From: Heterocephalus glaber
Taxonomy: Eukaryota; Chordata; Mammalia; Rodentia; Bathyergidae
Assembly (NCBI RefSeq): GCF_000247695.1
Contig: NW_004624734.1
Coordinates: 12,679,565 to 12,743,564, forward strand
Direction of reading: 5' to 3'
Length of the DNA stretch: 64,000 bases
Below, piece by piece: positions 10,589-22,328 of this stretch. The translations under genes and the position numbers were made by a program. The notes below the pieces were generated by a model. It saw only the letters and a list, made by a program, of their open reading frames with translations, was not told the DNA's origin and searched no databases. Position 1 is the stretch's first letter. Every line of letters begins with the position of its first letter.

Positions 10589-10733
10589 AAGGAAATCTAA
10601 TATTAAATATATAAATGTAGTTTAAAATGTTTAAAGGAATTTTAACTGAATTTATAAAGACCTCTTTTCTAGTGATTATCAGAATTTACTAACTTTACAT
10701 ATGGAATAATAAGATCTGTAAGTTGAATCTAAC

Positions 10734-10940
10734 AGGAGTTAGCAGACTTTTTCTGTTAAGAGCCACTTTCTGGACTCTATGGTCTCTGTTACAATTATTC
10801 AACCATGTTATAATAGCACAAAAACAACCGTAGACAAGATGTGAATGAACAGGTGTGGTTGTGTTCCAGCCAGACTTTATTTACACAAATGGGCAGCCAG
10901 CCAGTTCTGGCCTACAGCCTGTAGTTTGCCAATTTCTGAT
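10734..10940 (-). repeat. hAT-type DNA transposon fossil
   Basis: Carries the conserved phrases 'gcagactttttctgttaag', 'tggttgtgttccagccagac', 'ctttatttacac' and 'ctgtagtttgccaatttctg' of a widespread mammalian non-autonomous hAT (Arthur/Tip100-like) element. Related copies lie at 33010-33188 and 47240-47345 in the opposite orientation. Confidence 0.6.
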
Positions 10941-11089
10941 CTAAAAGACTGAAGATTTTTAAGCATGTAAGTTTTAAAATTTATAATTTCCATAAGTCAA
11001 ATGTTAATTATAAAAACAAATGTAACCAGTGAAGAATATTTGCTGTACACAACAGCCATCCTCAAAGGTATCTAAAAACTCACATTTAA

Positions 11090-11300
11090 ATGAGCTATCT
11101 GGCTTTGGAGACAGGGTGTGATACAACAGAAAGGGGGTGGGTTTTGGGGTTTGAGACCTGGATCCCATTCCTAGCTCTCCTCATCAAGTACTTGCACTGT
11201 TTGGGGAGAACTGTTTCGCTTCTGATCTTTGTAAAGAGAAAAATATAATCAAAACTATACTCAGAATTGTGGTGATATTCAAATGAGCATTACTTAAAAA
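11090..11300 (+). repeat. MIR SINE
   Basis: Sense MIR: 'gtttgagacctggatccc', 'attcctagctctcc', 'ctgatctttgtaaag'. Confidence 0.65.
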
Positions 11301-11659
11301 TGTACATTGAAACTAGATAGTTTTTTGGTTTATTTGGTTTTTATTTCTTTCAAAAATAATGTTTCTATCACAACTGAGTATAAATGCATTTGCATAAATG
11401 TTGGTACACAAGATGCAACAAGAAATTCAAATAATATTTTTACCATGCTTGTCATGTGAATAATTTATATCTTGGTTCTAACTCATGGATGATGCTTTGT
11501 TAATTAGAAATTGAATTAATGTAATACTCAAAGTTGTCTCTTTAACATCAAAAAATATTCATATTGGTATTTTGTAATTCCAAGAGATTGAACTTCTTTT
11601 CCAGAAAAAGCCAGTTTTTAAGATTTAGTTCACGTTGTTTGTGGGACAATTTGCTTTAT

Positions 11660-11790
11660 AATTTTAGAATTAGGAGGAATTTTAGAAATTATCCATTCAC
11701 TTCTACATGTTTAGGAATGAGGACACAGAGGCATTGATAGGTTAAGTGACTTTCCCAGGAGCACTTTTTTAGTAACACGTTATAATTTAT
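11660..11790 (-). repeat. MIR SINE fragment
   Basis: Antisense MIR core: 'gaatgaggacacagaggc', 'gataggttaagtgactttcc'. Confidence 0.65.
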
Positions 11791-12363
11791 ATTATAAATT
11801 AAAGCACAAAAACAATAATGATGAACCTTTTTTGTTTGTAGGACTATTTGGTGTGTATATTTGAACCTTTCACAAATAGAGTAGATAAGTGATTTTAAAG
11901 CAAAAATGCATTCTATAGTCTTCTCAAAGTCTATTAGAGTGAACAATTTGGAATTGTATGTAGAAAAAATGATCACTCATTCCTTTGGGTTCTGTATTTT
12001 TCTCAATTGTGGTTTAATCCCTCTGTAGACTTTCTAGGATATATTGATAGAGAAAAGTAGTAAACAAATCAACCCAACATTCTTTTTCAGTGTTTATTCA
12101 CAGAAGGTTTGCCTGTTTAGTTTACTACTTTATTTTATTTAGTCCATTCAGCTCCGTAAGAAACACTGGGGACAAAGGTTGTCTAAGATACACGTTTTCA
12201 TACTGGCAATGAAAAGCATTAATAAAAATTAAACATGGAAATCCCAACATGTTGAGATAAATCTACAAACTATAAAATGTAATTTCCTTCCAGATCTGGA
12301 AGGTGGTGAATGGCTTGTTAAACTCAAATATTTATGTAGTTTTGATAGCATCAGAAAAAGGAA

Positions 12364-12478
12364 CTTATTTTCATTCTTTGTGTTTTTTTTGGTACCGGGA
12401 ATCGAACTCAGGTCCTTGTGCTTGTAAGGCAAGTGGCGGAACCACTGAGCTAAATCCTCGGCCCTTATTTTCATTTTT
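12364..12478 (-). repeat. young ID-type SINE with TSD
   Basis: Antisense body at 12383-12464. The duplicated target CTTATTTTCATT is found on both sides (from 12364 and from 12464). Confidence 0.93.
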
Positions 12479-12589
12479 TCTTGTAATCTTGTTACAGAGT
12501 TTATAACATAATATCCACTAAGCTGTGTTTTCCTAAATTCAAGGGACAGGGTTTCTTAAGTATTGGTGTAACTAGCAGGAGTTGCTACT

Positions 12590-13430
12590 GAGTCCTTTCC
12601 TTCCCACCAATTTGCCATTCAGTATTTCTATGTGTAGAATGTATACATCTATGTGTTTTATTATAAAATTTATATTATGTTTAAATATTGTTGTATAACC
12701 TGCTGTGTCACTTAATATGGATGATTTTTCAGATGATTAAGTGTTTTTTTGCCACATAATATTTAACAGCTGCTTGGTATTCCATAAGCCAGATGAACCA
12801 TCATTTATTTACCCACTCTATTGTTGGACATTTGTATTTCCAATTTTTCATTATTATAAATAACATTGTGATGAATATACATATGCTTAAATCTTTATGC
12901 CCAGTTCTGATCATTCCTGTAAAATAAATTCCTGGACATGTAATAGCTGGGCCAATGAATGTGAATATTTATGAAATTTTTATATATAATGATCACATTA
13001 ATATTTTTTAGACTTTATATTCTGGAAACTGTGCTGACTACTTTATAAACACGATCTCACTTTATCTTCACAACAAGTAGATGAGATAAGAACTATTAAT
13101 ATCCACATTTTTAAAGGAAACTGAGACTTGTGACCAGAAAATGGCTAATAATGATGTGGTTGGCAGATCTCCTGTTTAAACCTGAGTATATCTGACTATA
13201 CAGATATTTTTAATCACTATACTTTACTGCCACTTTCCTATTCCCAAAATATCCTCTACAAGCAATTATTACAATTTAGATTTCTCCCAGCAATGAATGT
13301 GTTTGTTTCCTTGTACTATTGAGGATTCTTTGATTCCAAATGAAGTTGAACACAGTTTTTCATATTTCTTGGCCACTAGCACTTCTTTATGGATTGTCTA
13401 TTCATGTTCCCTGCATGGAATGCATGTCTG
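12590..13430 (+). repeat. old L1 3' end interrupted by antisense MIR
   Basis: L1-type 3' sequence: 'ttggtattccataagc', 'ttggacatttgtatttcc', 'ttattataaataac', 'aatgaatgtgtttgtttcc'. Between the halves, about 13020-13205 reads as antisense MIR ('gatctcactttatcttcac', 'ggaaactgagacttgtgacc'). Confidence 0.6.
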
Positions 13431-13444
13431 AAATGTTTCCTTTT

Positions 13445-13612
13445 GAGATAGTCAGATGATCTGAATTCTAACCACAGCTCTAGCCCTAATTACCTATTCA
13501 GTGGCAGGAAAAATTTCGGAGAGTTCTAGGTCTCAATTTCCTCTTGTAGAAAATGAGACAGTTAAATTAAATAATCCCATGGTCCATTTCTAAAATCTTG
13601 TCATTCCATCCA
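13445..13612 (+). repeat. MIR SINE
   Basis: Sense MIR with 'tgaattctaaccacagctc', 'caatttcctcttgtag' and 'aaaatgagacag'. Confidence 0.7.
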
Positions 13613-13619
13613 TCAGCCA

Positions 13620-14465
13620 GCCCACTCATTCTCCATCCTTGTCACTGGCAAAGGTCACCTATGCAATCTATCTTCATTTAAGTGTTTTTAAGAAGTGACC
13701 TCTGCTCCAAAATGTTGCTCCCTGTCCTTGGAATTCCTGTGCCTAAAATCCTACTCCCGTCTCCCTGGGGCTTAAATGCTTCCCTTCTTCATTTTCCTGT
13801 TTCTTCGGTCTGCTTAAAGATTTCTTATTCTTTGGCTTCAGCAGTATCCTTTTCTAATGGTTCGCTCCTACTTATCTCTCCTCTCAGGCTTCTCTTTCTT
13901 TCTGTATCCTAAAATCTTGGGATTCCCCAGATTCAGTCTTAGCCCACTGGCCTTTTAATCAGATCACTCCTGACCCAGTGAGGTGTTCTAAGCATGTCTT
14001 TTGCCTCTGAGCCCTTGAACATGCTTCCTGTAGCGCTCTTCATGACTTTCTTTCCTGACTTGAGTTGCAGTTCTTCTTCTTCACTCAGGAAAGCAGCTTG
14101 ACTAAAACTGGCACATAGCTTTAGAATCAGGCATATAAGGATTCAAGTCTAGATTCTGCCATGTACTGATCATGTGACTTTGAGTAAATTATGTGTCTTG
14201 CCTAACCTCCATTTCCTCACTTGTGTCATGGGGGAAATGATATTGTCTGCCTGTTAAATTGTTGTGAGAAGGAAATGAGATCATGCACACACAGCTTGGA
14301 ACAAACTACTTGATTTTTTTCCCTAGCCTTCTCAGAACCTCAAGCATACATCTATCCTAACATTAACTTGCTGTATTGTGAGCATTCATTATTTTATCTC
14401 CATTAATTAGCACTGTGCCTGGCGCAGCATGGGTGCTCAACAGCCATTTCTTGAGGGAATATATA
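13620..14465 (+). repeat. L2 LINE fragments flanking a MIR
   Basis: Sense L2 body (13630-14080: 'gattcagtcttagcccac', pyrimidine-rich coding-derived sequence) and the L2 3' end (14320-14465: 'gcactgtgcctggcgcagc', 'tgctcaacagccatttcttg'). A sense MIR occupies 14090-14310 between them ('gattcaagtctagattctgc', 'ctccatttcctcacttgtg'). Confidence 0.7.
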
Positions 14466-14490
14466 AGTCAGATTGAAAATACCTTTTTTG

Positions 14491-14580
14491 GGCCAGGGAT
14501 TTAGTTCAGTGGTTCCAGTGCCAGCCTCGAAAGCACAAGGTCCCCAGTTTGATCCCCAGTACCAAAAAAAAAGAAAAAAG
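14491..14580 (+). repeat. ID-type SINE
   Basis: Sense copy, GGGATTTAGTTCAGTGGTTCC through CCCCAGTACC and an A-rich tail. Probable TSD gaaaatRcctttt. Confidence 0.9.
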
Positions 14581-15249
14581 AAAATGCCTTTGTGAGACTC
14601 TTTCTATGGAAGTTACTTTCTTATTCTTACTGTGGTTTGCTGTTTGTTTTACTAATATCCTATCGGGAATTGCTTTCCAACCTTACATGTGAGGAAACAA
14701 TAGTAATTCCCTGATGTGGTGAGATGTTTAGAATTGGGGGAAGAAGGTGCCCAACCCGGGAGACAGAATGGTCCCAAACAGGAGGTGAGACTACGCTGAA
14801 GACAGACTTCCCCTCTGTGCTTTCGCTGTGAGTGTCCTAAGGCGACGCCCTCATCCTCTTGCTTCTCTCCCCAGTTCTAGCAGAAACTTTGGCTGTATCA
14901 GTTAGTCGTCAGAGCAGGCTTAGGTCTGTCCACACACACAGATACCTAAAGGTGCCTGGTTATCCCCCAAATGTTCTCAGTACAGCCTCTCAGAGCAACT
15001 GAGCAATAAAATATCTCAAACCAGATATTGTCACTAAAATAAAATAAAATAAAAAGAACATACATGTTTTGAAAATAGACTCCCTGGGAAGGTGGCCAGA
15101 GGCCAGAGCTAGCAGAGCAAGCAAGGAGAAGATCATATGGGAAGAGGGAGGCCTCTGGCTTATTGAAAATTGAGATGTCTTTGGGGAAAGAAAAATCAAT
15201 ATGGGCTATGAATCTTTTAGTATAGACTGATGGCAAAAAGCATCACAAT

Positions 15250-15800
15250 AGTTTTTTTAAAGGATTTAAAATAATTATCCATGCACATTAGCTGATGTTT
15301 CTTTAAAGGAAAAAACCTCATAAGTACTGGATTTCAACAAGATTTTAAAATAGCGAAGTTGCCTCACATGGGCAAATTGATGTCTGGTCCCTCCCTAAAG
15401 TGCCTGATGGGTTTACCATCAGTTTTAAGCATCTTAGATTCAGGGTTCTCATTAAGATCAGTTCTGGCACTCACTGACAGTGACTGCCTAGTCAGATCTA
15501 CAAAAATAACACCCACCTTCCCTTTGCACCCCTCTGTGTCTCCCCCATCCCCACCGATCTTTCTCATGCCTTCTGAGCTTACGTTATTGAATTGTGCTCT
15601 ACGAAGGCAATGCCCTTTAGGTATATGTTTCCTTCCCACCTTCACTGTGGTTTCCATTAGGTCTTCACTGTTTATCACCCTTCAAGACTACATGTTACTA
15701 ACACCTTGAATGGTTATTAACTCATGACATTCATGGAATATGAAGAAGGAAGAGAATATGATGGCAGGGGCAGGTAACTGACCATACACATGGGATTACC
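15250..15800. other. unique DNA, no gene assigned
   Basis: Overlapping 104-116 codon frames on both strands (15359-15709 plus, 15364-15678 minus) have no recognisable domain, methionine context or splice pair. I read them as chance. Confidence 0.4.
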
Positions 15801-15814
15801 TTTCTGTACATATG

Positions 15815-16195
15815 TATTTGGGGAGGGTGGTACCAGGGATTGAACACAGGCCTAGAATATGCTAAGCGTGTGGTCAACCACGGAGCCAATCCCCCCGATC
15901 CCCTACATTTTTTTTGAGAAATTAAGGCTCTCGGCAGATCCAGATATCATTTCTGTGATACAGAAAGACATAGCTCAAATTCCCTGATATTTACATTCTT
16001 TACGTATACAGACAAAAAAAGGATAAGAACAATGAGAAGAATGCACCTCCTCACCTCTGCCTAAAATACCATTTATTTATTTACTCTTGAGCTAGGGTCT
16101 CACTAAGTCACTAAATTGCCCAGGCTGGGCTTGAACTTCTGATCCTCCTGCCCCAGCCTCTCAGGATTTCAGGTATATGCCACCACAGCCAGCTC
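15815..16195 (-). repeat. old ID-like fragment and antisense B1-type SINE
   Basis: 15820-15900 reads as an antisense older ID-like element ('ggtaccagggattgaacac', 'ccacggagccaatcccc'). 16075-16195 reads as an antisense 7SL-derived B1: 'agggtctcactaagtcac', 'gggcttgaacttctgatcc', 'tcctgccccagcctc'. The pair resembles the halves of a B1-ID composite separated by 170 bp. B1 is a rodent marker. Confidence 0.75.
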
Positions 16196-16214
16196 CCTCT
16201 TTCTCTTGATGTTT

Positions 16215-16430
16215 TGAGCATCTACTCGTCTTTAAGACCTAGCTCAAGCACCAGGTCCTCTGAGACTTGCCCTGTGGCTCCTCTGAGCTTCTGCAGCTCC
16301 CTTGCATGTCCCACCATTTCCAATGACAGGAACTGGGTCTTACCTGTCTCTGTCCTCAGTACAGTACCAAGCAAGCAGCACATCTTAATCAGTATTTGCT
16401 AAATGAATAATTGTGTGAATGAATGGAAAA
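16215..16430 (+). repeat. L2 LINE 3' end
   Basis: Sense L2: 'gacctagctcaagcacc', 'caggaactgggtcttacc', 'cagtatttgctaaatgaat'. Confidence 0.75.
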
Positions 16431-16439
16431 AATGAATGC

Positions 16440-17190
16440 TCAAAGGAGAAAAGGAGAAGCAGCGGCTGTAGTAAGTAGGTTTCAGAGAGTAAGAAACAAG
16501 AAGAACAAGCACCCATTCAAATGATTTAGCCTAGGAGAGGTCTTGAAATGAAATCTACTTTTCAGCCTTCACCGAGAGATCTGCTGTTCTGGCCCAGAGT
16601 GTGTCAGTTCTGAGTGAAGTACAGGTCCAGCTAAAAGTGTGACAGGCAGAAGAGCTGGAAGCCACACTCCAGCATACAGTTATCATAACTTGATTTATAT
16701 AGAGTGTAAGCTGTATTTTCCAGAAGTTTACTCAGAAAAAGTTCTGGGAAAAGTCAATATCTGTTATTTTTAAATGCAAATCTTCACATGCGTGCACTGA
16801 TCCATACTGAAGCAAATACATCAGAGAGGGAAGGTTTGTATGGCAAGAGTAAAGACTGTTTTCCTTGGTGGTACCTTTGAATCCAAACATTCTCCACCCC
16901 TGAAGTGAACCCTTGTCTTCCTCCTTCCTAGAACCTGGAATACGCTCCTCAAGAAGCCCAAGGTTTGGGAGGGTTGTCATTACATTTTTGGGAACTATTC
17001 TATTCAACTGAAATTCAATTAAATTAACTTTCTTAGTGACTAGGTAAAAAGCACTAAGATACTCATTATAATAACATCACCCTAGTACTGATTAAAGGAC
17101 AGCATGTAGGTGAAATAAGGCAAATGAATGGTTTAATCTTTCCCTCATATTGGTCTTGGGACTCTCCTGGAGTACAGAGCTGATTATATG
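16440..17190. other. unique DNA with an isolated acceptor-like site
   Basis: The minus strand has a strong acceptor-like tract (ctgatgtatttgcttcag) near 16805-16822 followed by an open frame to a TGA near 16732. No matching donor or upstream exon was found. Confidence 0.25.
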
Positions 17191-17194
17191 ACAC

Positions 17195-17335
17195 CTCCAC
17201 GCAGATGCTTTTGATGACTCTTTATTGCCTGCAAAGTAAATATCAAGTACCTTAAAGTAAAGGATATTTATCTGACTCATCCGAACAAGAGTACCCTTGC
17301 TCTACCTCACTTCCCCCAATTCTCTATATAAGAAG
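17195..17335 (+). repeat. L2 LINE fragment
   Basis: Sense L2 body: 'ttattgcctgcaaagtaaat', 'caagtaccttaaagt', then 'ctctacctcacttccccc'. Confidence 0.55.
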
Positions 17336-17439
17336 CAAATTCTCTCTAGTATTTTTATCAAGATAAGTGGCTAGAGGCTGCACTGGTTGATGAGTTCTCT
17401 CTTCTTTAAAAATCTGGAAAAAATTGTAAAATCAGAGCA

Positions 17440-18180
17440 ATCATAACAAGGGATTATTTCAAACTTTCTGGACAAGTACTATGTCTGATATCTATACCCA
17501 GTTACTGAATAGTGTGTTGACAAGCGTACGTAGGAACAAAGTGTACTACTTTGAGTGCATCATAGCACTGCTGTGCTATTGTCCCCCATACGCCTCTCCT
17601 CAGTTGGTGCTGGAAGCATCTTCAGCCAACAGTGGACACAGGATAACTAGTGGATCTGCTGCCTATAAGATCATTGTTCTACACTCTCAGCACTTGACAT
17701 GGTCTGCAGCCCAGTTCTAGAAAGCTACACATCTCCACACAAGATTCATCACCTGCTTTGTATTGGCATGGAAACGCACCAATTTGCTAAGAGCTTTCAA
17801 CGTATCTTGTTTGTGGTTTCTCAGACTTACTCTTTCAAACACAACACAGTCTTTCTGCCTCAACACAGAGGTTTCATCAGCTACCATTAATGTATCTATG
17901 TAATCCATTCCTGCTTCTTATTGTTCTTGATTCTGGGCCAATGCCAAGAGACACTACACCATGAGTGTTGCCTTCCCTCATCCTGGGATAATGGACTTGA
18001 CTAAGACTTTGCTGTTTGACAGTTTTGTGCCCACTGCAGCGTACTACGTAAGCAAACCTTCAAAGCCATTTAGTAGTTGCCTCTTGCTGCTACTCCACCC
18101 TGTCTTGAGTCACCTCCCTCTCTGTCCAGCTGCCCTTAGACACATCATCATGATAGTTTTTGCTGTACCATATTGATATC
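17440..18180. other. unclassified stretch
   Basis: No domain or repeat family recognised. Several 60-79 codon frames on both strands look accidental. Confidence 0.3.
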
Positions 18181-18239
18181 TGCAGTAACAGCCACTTATT
18201 AAATTATTATGTGCCATTTGCTTTGAGGAAGGCTACATG

Positions 18240-18390
18240 GAGTAGATTTAGATTTGTATTTAAATTCAGCTCTGTTGCCTAATATCTTGATGACATTGGG
18301 TAAGACTCAGTTTCACCTTTCAGATTTCCCATTTCATTATCAGAAAAGCTGAAATAACAGCTACTTCATAGTATTGGGATGGAGATGTTT
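18240..18390 (+). repeat. MIR SINE
   Basis: Sense MIR core: 'taaattcagctctgttgcc', 'gggtaagactcagtttcacc'. Confidence 0.6.
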
Positions 18391-18549
18391 GTATGTGTAT
18401 TTCATGTATATAATTGTTTATAGCTTCCCTTTGTATTTAGTGTCTTTACTTTTACTGCTTCTTCCTCATTCTGGATTGAAATTTGCCTCCATCTTCCACC
18501 TGCCAAATCCTACTCATGTGTCAAAGTCAGTTAAAACACCACCTTTTCT

Positions 18550-19697
18550 TTTCTTTTTTTTTTAAATTAATTAATTTTTTTGATACTGGGGATCAAACTC
18601 TGGTCCTCGTGCTTTTGAGGCAGGCAGGAGAACAACTGAGCTAAATCCCTGGCCCTTTTTTTTTAAAGTAGGAAGCTATTTCTTGATAGAAAAGCTCCTG
18701 AGGGGCAGGGGGGGTCCTGAGTGGGTAGTCAAAGGCCCCACTTTACAGAGAAGTCTTATAGGGTGAAAGCCATGGTGCAGTGTGGGCCACAGCCATGAAC
18801 ATCCAATAAGGTTACAAGTACAGTCACTCAGGTAATGGTGTCCAATTGGGAAGCAAGTCACCTAGCAAGCATACAAGGATTTTCAGTAAGGGTGAGGATC
18901 AGGGATATTTCCTGGAGAGGCTGGGTTAAGACCTTGACCCCCTACCCAGGTGACTGATACCTATTTAGAATATCAATCACTGCTATTTATCCCCAGGGGA
19001 AGCACAAGGGTGTGTAGTTTCTCTCCTTTTACTATTCTGGCCTTCAGTGCACGTGCCTTGTGCCACAATTGTCCTCCATGCTGAAGGCCCAGCCCTGTAT
19101 AACTGTAATATCTATAACTAACTTTGCTGTCTACAATATCAAGAGCCCCAATAACCTTCCAGCAAATTCCCTTGGCTTAGGTTGGTCTGTTCCTTTCTGT
19201 GCGTACAGCCAGGAAGTCTAATTGATGTGGTGCTATGGTTTCACCTTTGTCCTGGCCTTCTTGAGGACTTAGCCCTATCTGACTGCCTATAATATTTCTA
19301 CCTAGCTCATCTATCTATAACATTCCCCATCTGAAGAAGTGTCCTGAACTCCCATGAGGGGGCAAGGGACGATGACCGCTCAAGCTACTTCAGGCTGAAG
19401 GGGGTTGTAGTTGTGGTTGGCAGTCAGGGATACCCTTCAGAAGGTCTATCTAAAGGTCCTCGATAGGCATCACGCGTTTCCATCATGGGTAGGCGCATAG
19501 CTTTGAGTCTGGAGGAGACAAGGCCAGAAAGACAGTTAAGTGTGCATGGGCCAAACCATAAAATCAACAGAAATATTTTGAGTATAGCCAAAGATGTTTC
19601 CACCAGAAAGAGCTAGTGATAGCCTTCCACAGGGAGGAGAAGGAGAAGTCCCAGGGAACTTCAGAATCCCTCACAGAAGTAATTTAGCAGTTATGAG
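18550..19697 (-). mobile_element. retroposed 3' part of an endogenous retrovirus transcript
   Basis: An 1148-bp insertion between perfect 18-bp target duplications (18532-18549, 19698-19715). On the minus strand it reads as an env-side remnant (about 19697-19339, with stops), a polypurine tract (about 19338-19323), an LTR starting TGTTATAG at 19322, a TATAAG box at 18755-18760, then R ending at 18665 in an A tail. The LTR lacks U5 and the insert ends in poly(A). That is the structure of a polyadenylated retroviral mRNA copied by the L1 machinery, truncated at its 5' end, rather than an integrated provirus or solo LTR. An AAGAAA lies about 15 bases before the tail and may be the polyadenylation signal. 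The LTR type looks like ERV1 by its layout; this is inferred. The env-side reading frame is broken. Confidence 0.7.
18570..18656 (-). repeat. ID-type SINE inserted in the ERV copy's poly(A) tail
   Basis: The antisense SINE (gatactggggatcaaactc ... gagctaaatccctggccc) has T runs on both sides (about 18550-18580 and 18656-18664), so it sits inside the A tail of the retroposed ERV transcript. Confidence 0.85.
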
Positions 19698-20074
19698 TAA
19701 AACACCACCTTTTCTAAGAAGCCTTCCCAGAATTCAGAAGTTGGTTTCCCAGAGGATCCCACATCTCATTATTTATATAGTTTGTAACCTAGTTTTTCCA
19801 GGGCACTTGGACTTGGAGTAGTGACAGGGACAAAACAGGCAAAACCAACTTTTGTCCAGTGATTGTAGGAACATCTCCATCCAACTCTCTTTACCCAACT
19901 ATATCTTTCAAAGCATATTATAGCTCTTCAGTCTACTTTGACCTGTAGCTTTTACCTTTTCCTAACTCTGTACTTTGTCTTTGCAGCACTTACCCTATGA
20001 AATCACCATTTATGCAAGTAAGAGTTAATCTGTTTGCCAGAGCAGATCAAAGCCACATGGGCACAGGGCTGTCA

Positions 20075-20165
20075 GCATGTGTGGTCATTGTATCCCCACT
20101 TCTAGTCCAGTGCTCAGCACATAGATGACACCCAGTAAACACTTGGGACATAAATGAACTCAAGC
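20075..20165 (+). repeat. L2 LINE 3' end
   Basis: Sense L2 terminus: 'tccagtgctcagcacatag', 'cccagtaaacacttggg'. Confidence 0.65.
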
Positions 20166-20169
20166 CCCA

Positions 20170-20800
20170 TGAGATGTCTTGGGCTTGCTCACTAAAACTA
20201 AGCCCTGCCCTCTGGTGTCTGTGTCGTCTGTCCAGCCACCTGTGATGGCTCCTGTGACTGGGAAGGTGATACTGCTGATGTCTACAAAGAGAAGCCTTCA
20301 AAGAAACTTGCGTCTTCTGAGGGTGCCAGGATGCCATTGAGGATCACCATGGCAGATGTATATTGTCCTCATGTATGTCTGCCTGGACTCTCCAGCTGCT
20401 TAAACATTGTGTCAGTACAGTGTCATATGGGCTCCAAAAATAACCTCAATGGGAGCTAAAACTATTTCATCAGCAAGGAAATAATGTGACCTTGGGTACT
20501 GAATCTCTGCAGACATGTCACCGATGGAAGGAATTTTGTACTCCTTAAAACTTGTGGATGTGGCTGGAGGCCAGGTAGCCCTCATCCTCTCTCCTCTGAG
20601 CTGTGAGCACTGGCTTTGCAGCTGTCTTGTGTGTTTCTTCTTTGTCTCTTACAACTGCTTCTTCCCAAAATGACAGACTTTACCACATGTACCCCACAGG
20701 ACCTCCAGGCATTCTGAGACACAGCTTCTCCTATTCTGGTTTCATGATACACAATTATAACACTTGATTCACTCAGTATTTTATGATAATAAAATATGAG
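20170..20800. other. unique DNA, nothing assigned
   Basis: No repeat or exon recognised. The 96-codon minus frame (20047-20337) overlaps an L2 end and is not credible as a gene. Confidence 0.35.
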
Positions 20801-20809
20801 TTTTATTCA

Positions 20810-20990
20810 TATCTACCTCCCTAGATTTTATATTCCTTTGAGAAAGTTCTTGTGTCTTATTTCTCTCTCTCACTCTCTCTTTCTCTCTCTCCCTCTCTCT
20901 GTCTCACCAGGGCCCCTGCCCTCAGCATCTAGCCCTGGTCTTTCACACAGTTGCTTAATAAATATTAGTTGCATGGCCTGATGAATCAGA
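20810..20990 (+). repeat. L2 LINE 3' end with CT microsatellite
   Basis: L2 terminus ('gcccctgccctcagcatc', 'ttgcttaataaatattagtt') interrupted by a CT-rich simple repeat at about 20861-20905. Confidence 0.7.
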
Positions 20991-20999
20991 AAATGAGTC

Positions 21000-22000
21000 G
21001 TTATCAAGGGAGAATAATTTCGGCAGAGAACTACAGAGGGCCAAGAGGAGATCTGGGAAATGGGTAGGTAAGAAACCCAGGAGAGGGATGAAGAGATGCC
21101 TCATCCACTTGATAATATGTCTATTTCAGTGTGTCTTGTTCCTGGGAATGAAAGGAAGGAAGGAGGCAGCAAACTTGTGCCTTCCAGGGCTTCTGCAAAA
21201 ATCCATACTTCTGTTTATAGATTATTTCCTTTCCACTTTTCTATGGGCCTTACAAAGAAAAAAGGAAGTAAGGAAAGAGAAATAACCTCAGACTCACAGT
21301 TAGGAAGAAATCAGTGTGAATTAACCATGTTTGTTGGCCAGATTTCTGGACTAGCTAATGCCATGGTGTTTTCCCAGTATCACAGAACAAGGTTTCTTCT
21401 CTACTCTTGTGGCCACACATTTTTCTTTAGGCTGAATATTTAAAAGAATAATTTTGTCTGGAATGGTGGCTATTTTTTGAGTTTCACATTTGCATGCAGT
21501 CACACTGTTCTAGTAGACATGGTTTCCCACCATTAGCCAGTAAGTCACTTCTTCAGAAACATGAAGTCTGTTTTTACAGTTCCCATGCTGTTCTGTGTAT
21601 AAAAGCCCCAGAAGACAAAGTAAGGATTTGTGAACCAGCCATGTCCCTCTGAGGGCTCTGCATGAAGTGTGCTTCTTTCTCCATGGTTTGCAGGTGATAT
21701 GGGCAGCGAAACTTTTTATGCTTGATCTGAGTTTTCTAATTACAACGTAATCTTTGTCTCCTGAACACACAAGATCCTAACAAAGTGAGCAGTTGTGGGC
21801 ATGAAGATTCGCCTTTCTATACAGTAGAAGAAATAATTTCTCTTTCCTCTCTTTCCACATTACAATCACTCTTTTTCCCATGCTTGTAGCAGTTTCCCTC
21901 AGTGAGATGCTTCTGCTGACAGATTCAGAGCCAAACCTACTTCTGAAAAATGGGCAAGCAAATACATTTTTGACCCTGAGTGTATCTGAATTACTGTGTT
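21000..22000. other. unique DNA, nothing assigned
   Basis: Short frames only. No repeat family or splice pair stands out. Confidence 0.35.
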
Positions 22001-22075
22001 GGGCTTCCTAACCTTCTTGAGAAACTGAAGACCTGAAATTAAAATAATGAAGTATGAGTTCTATATGGCCCTCAC

Positions 22076-22133
22076 CATCTTTCTGATTTACTGGGGTTGC
22101 GTACACCCTAATCTGTTCCTCATGGTGCTCCAT
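22076..22133 (-). CDS. candidate short exon beside the assembly gap
   Basis: On the minus strand a good acceptor (CCTGCACCTTTTTCAG) ends just before 22133 and an acceptable donor (GATG|GTGAGG) follows 22076. The 58-bp segment reads MEHHEEQIRVYATPVNQKD plus one base, 19 codons without a stop. The plus strand here is also open: an ATG at about 22049 leads to an AAG|GTAGGT donor near 22157. Strand is therefore ambiguous. The 100-N gap starts 71 bases past the end of that plus reading, so a partner exon could be hidden. No family recognised. Confidence 0.27.
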
Positions 22134-22228
22134 CTGAAAAAGGTGCAGGATTTCAAGGTAGGTAGTGATGTGACATAAATTCTCAAGCACAATAATGTTC
22201 TTTGTCTTGTTGGGACTAAAAACAGGAT

Positions 22229-22328
22229 NNNNNNNNNNNNNNNNNNNNNNNNNNNNNNNNNNNNNNNNNNNNNNNNNNNNNNNNNNNNNNNNNNNNNNNN
22301 NNNNNNNNNNNNNNNNNNNNNNNNNNNN
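22229..22328. other. assembly gap of 100 N
   Basis: Exactly 100 undetermined bases, the conventional placeholder size. True length is unknown. Frames crossing it are artefacts. Confidence 0.99.

Larger units (their letters stand above)
18430..19830 (+). repeat. L2 LINE split by a later insertion
   Basis: Left part 18430-18549 and right part 19698-19830 are contiguous L2 sequence ('caaatcctactcatgtgtc' up to 'ccaccttttct', continuing 'aagaagccttcccagaattc'). They share the 18-bp direct repeat TAAAACACCACCTTTTCT, which is the target-site duplication of the intervening insertion. Confidence 0.85.
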
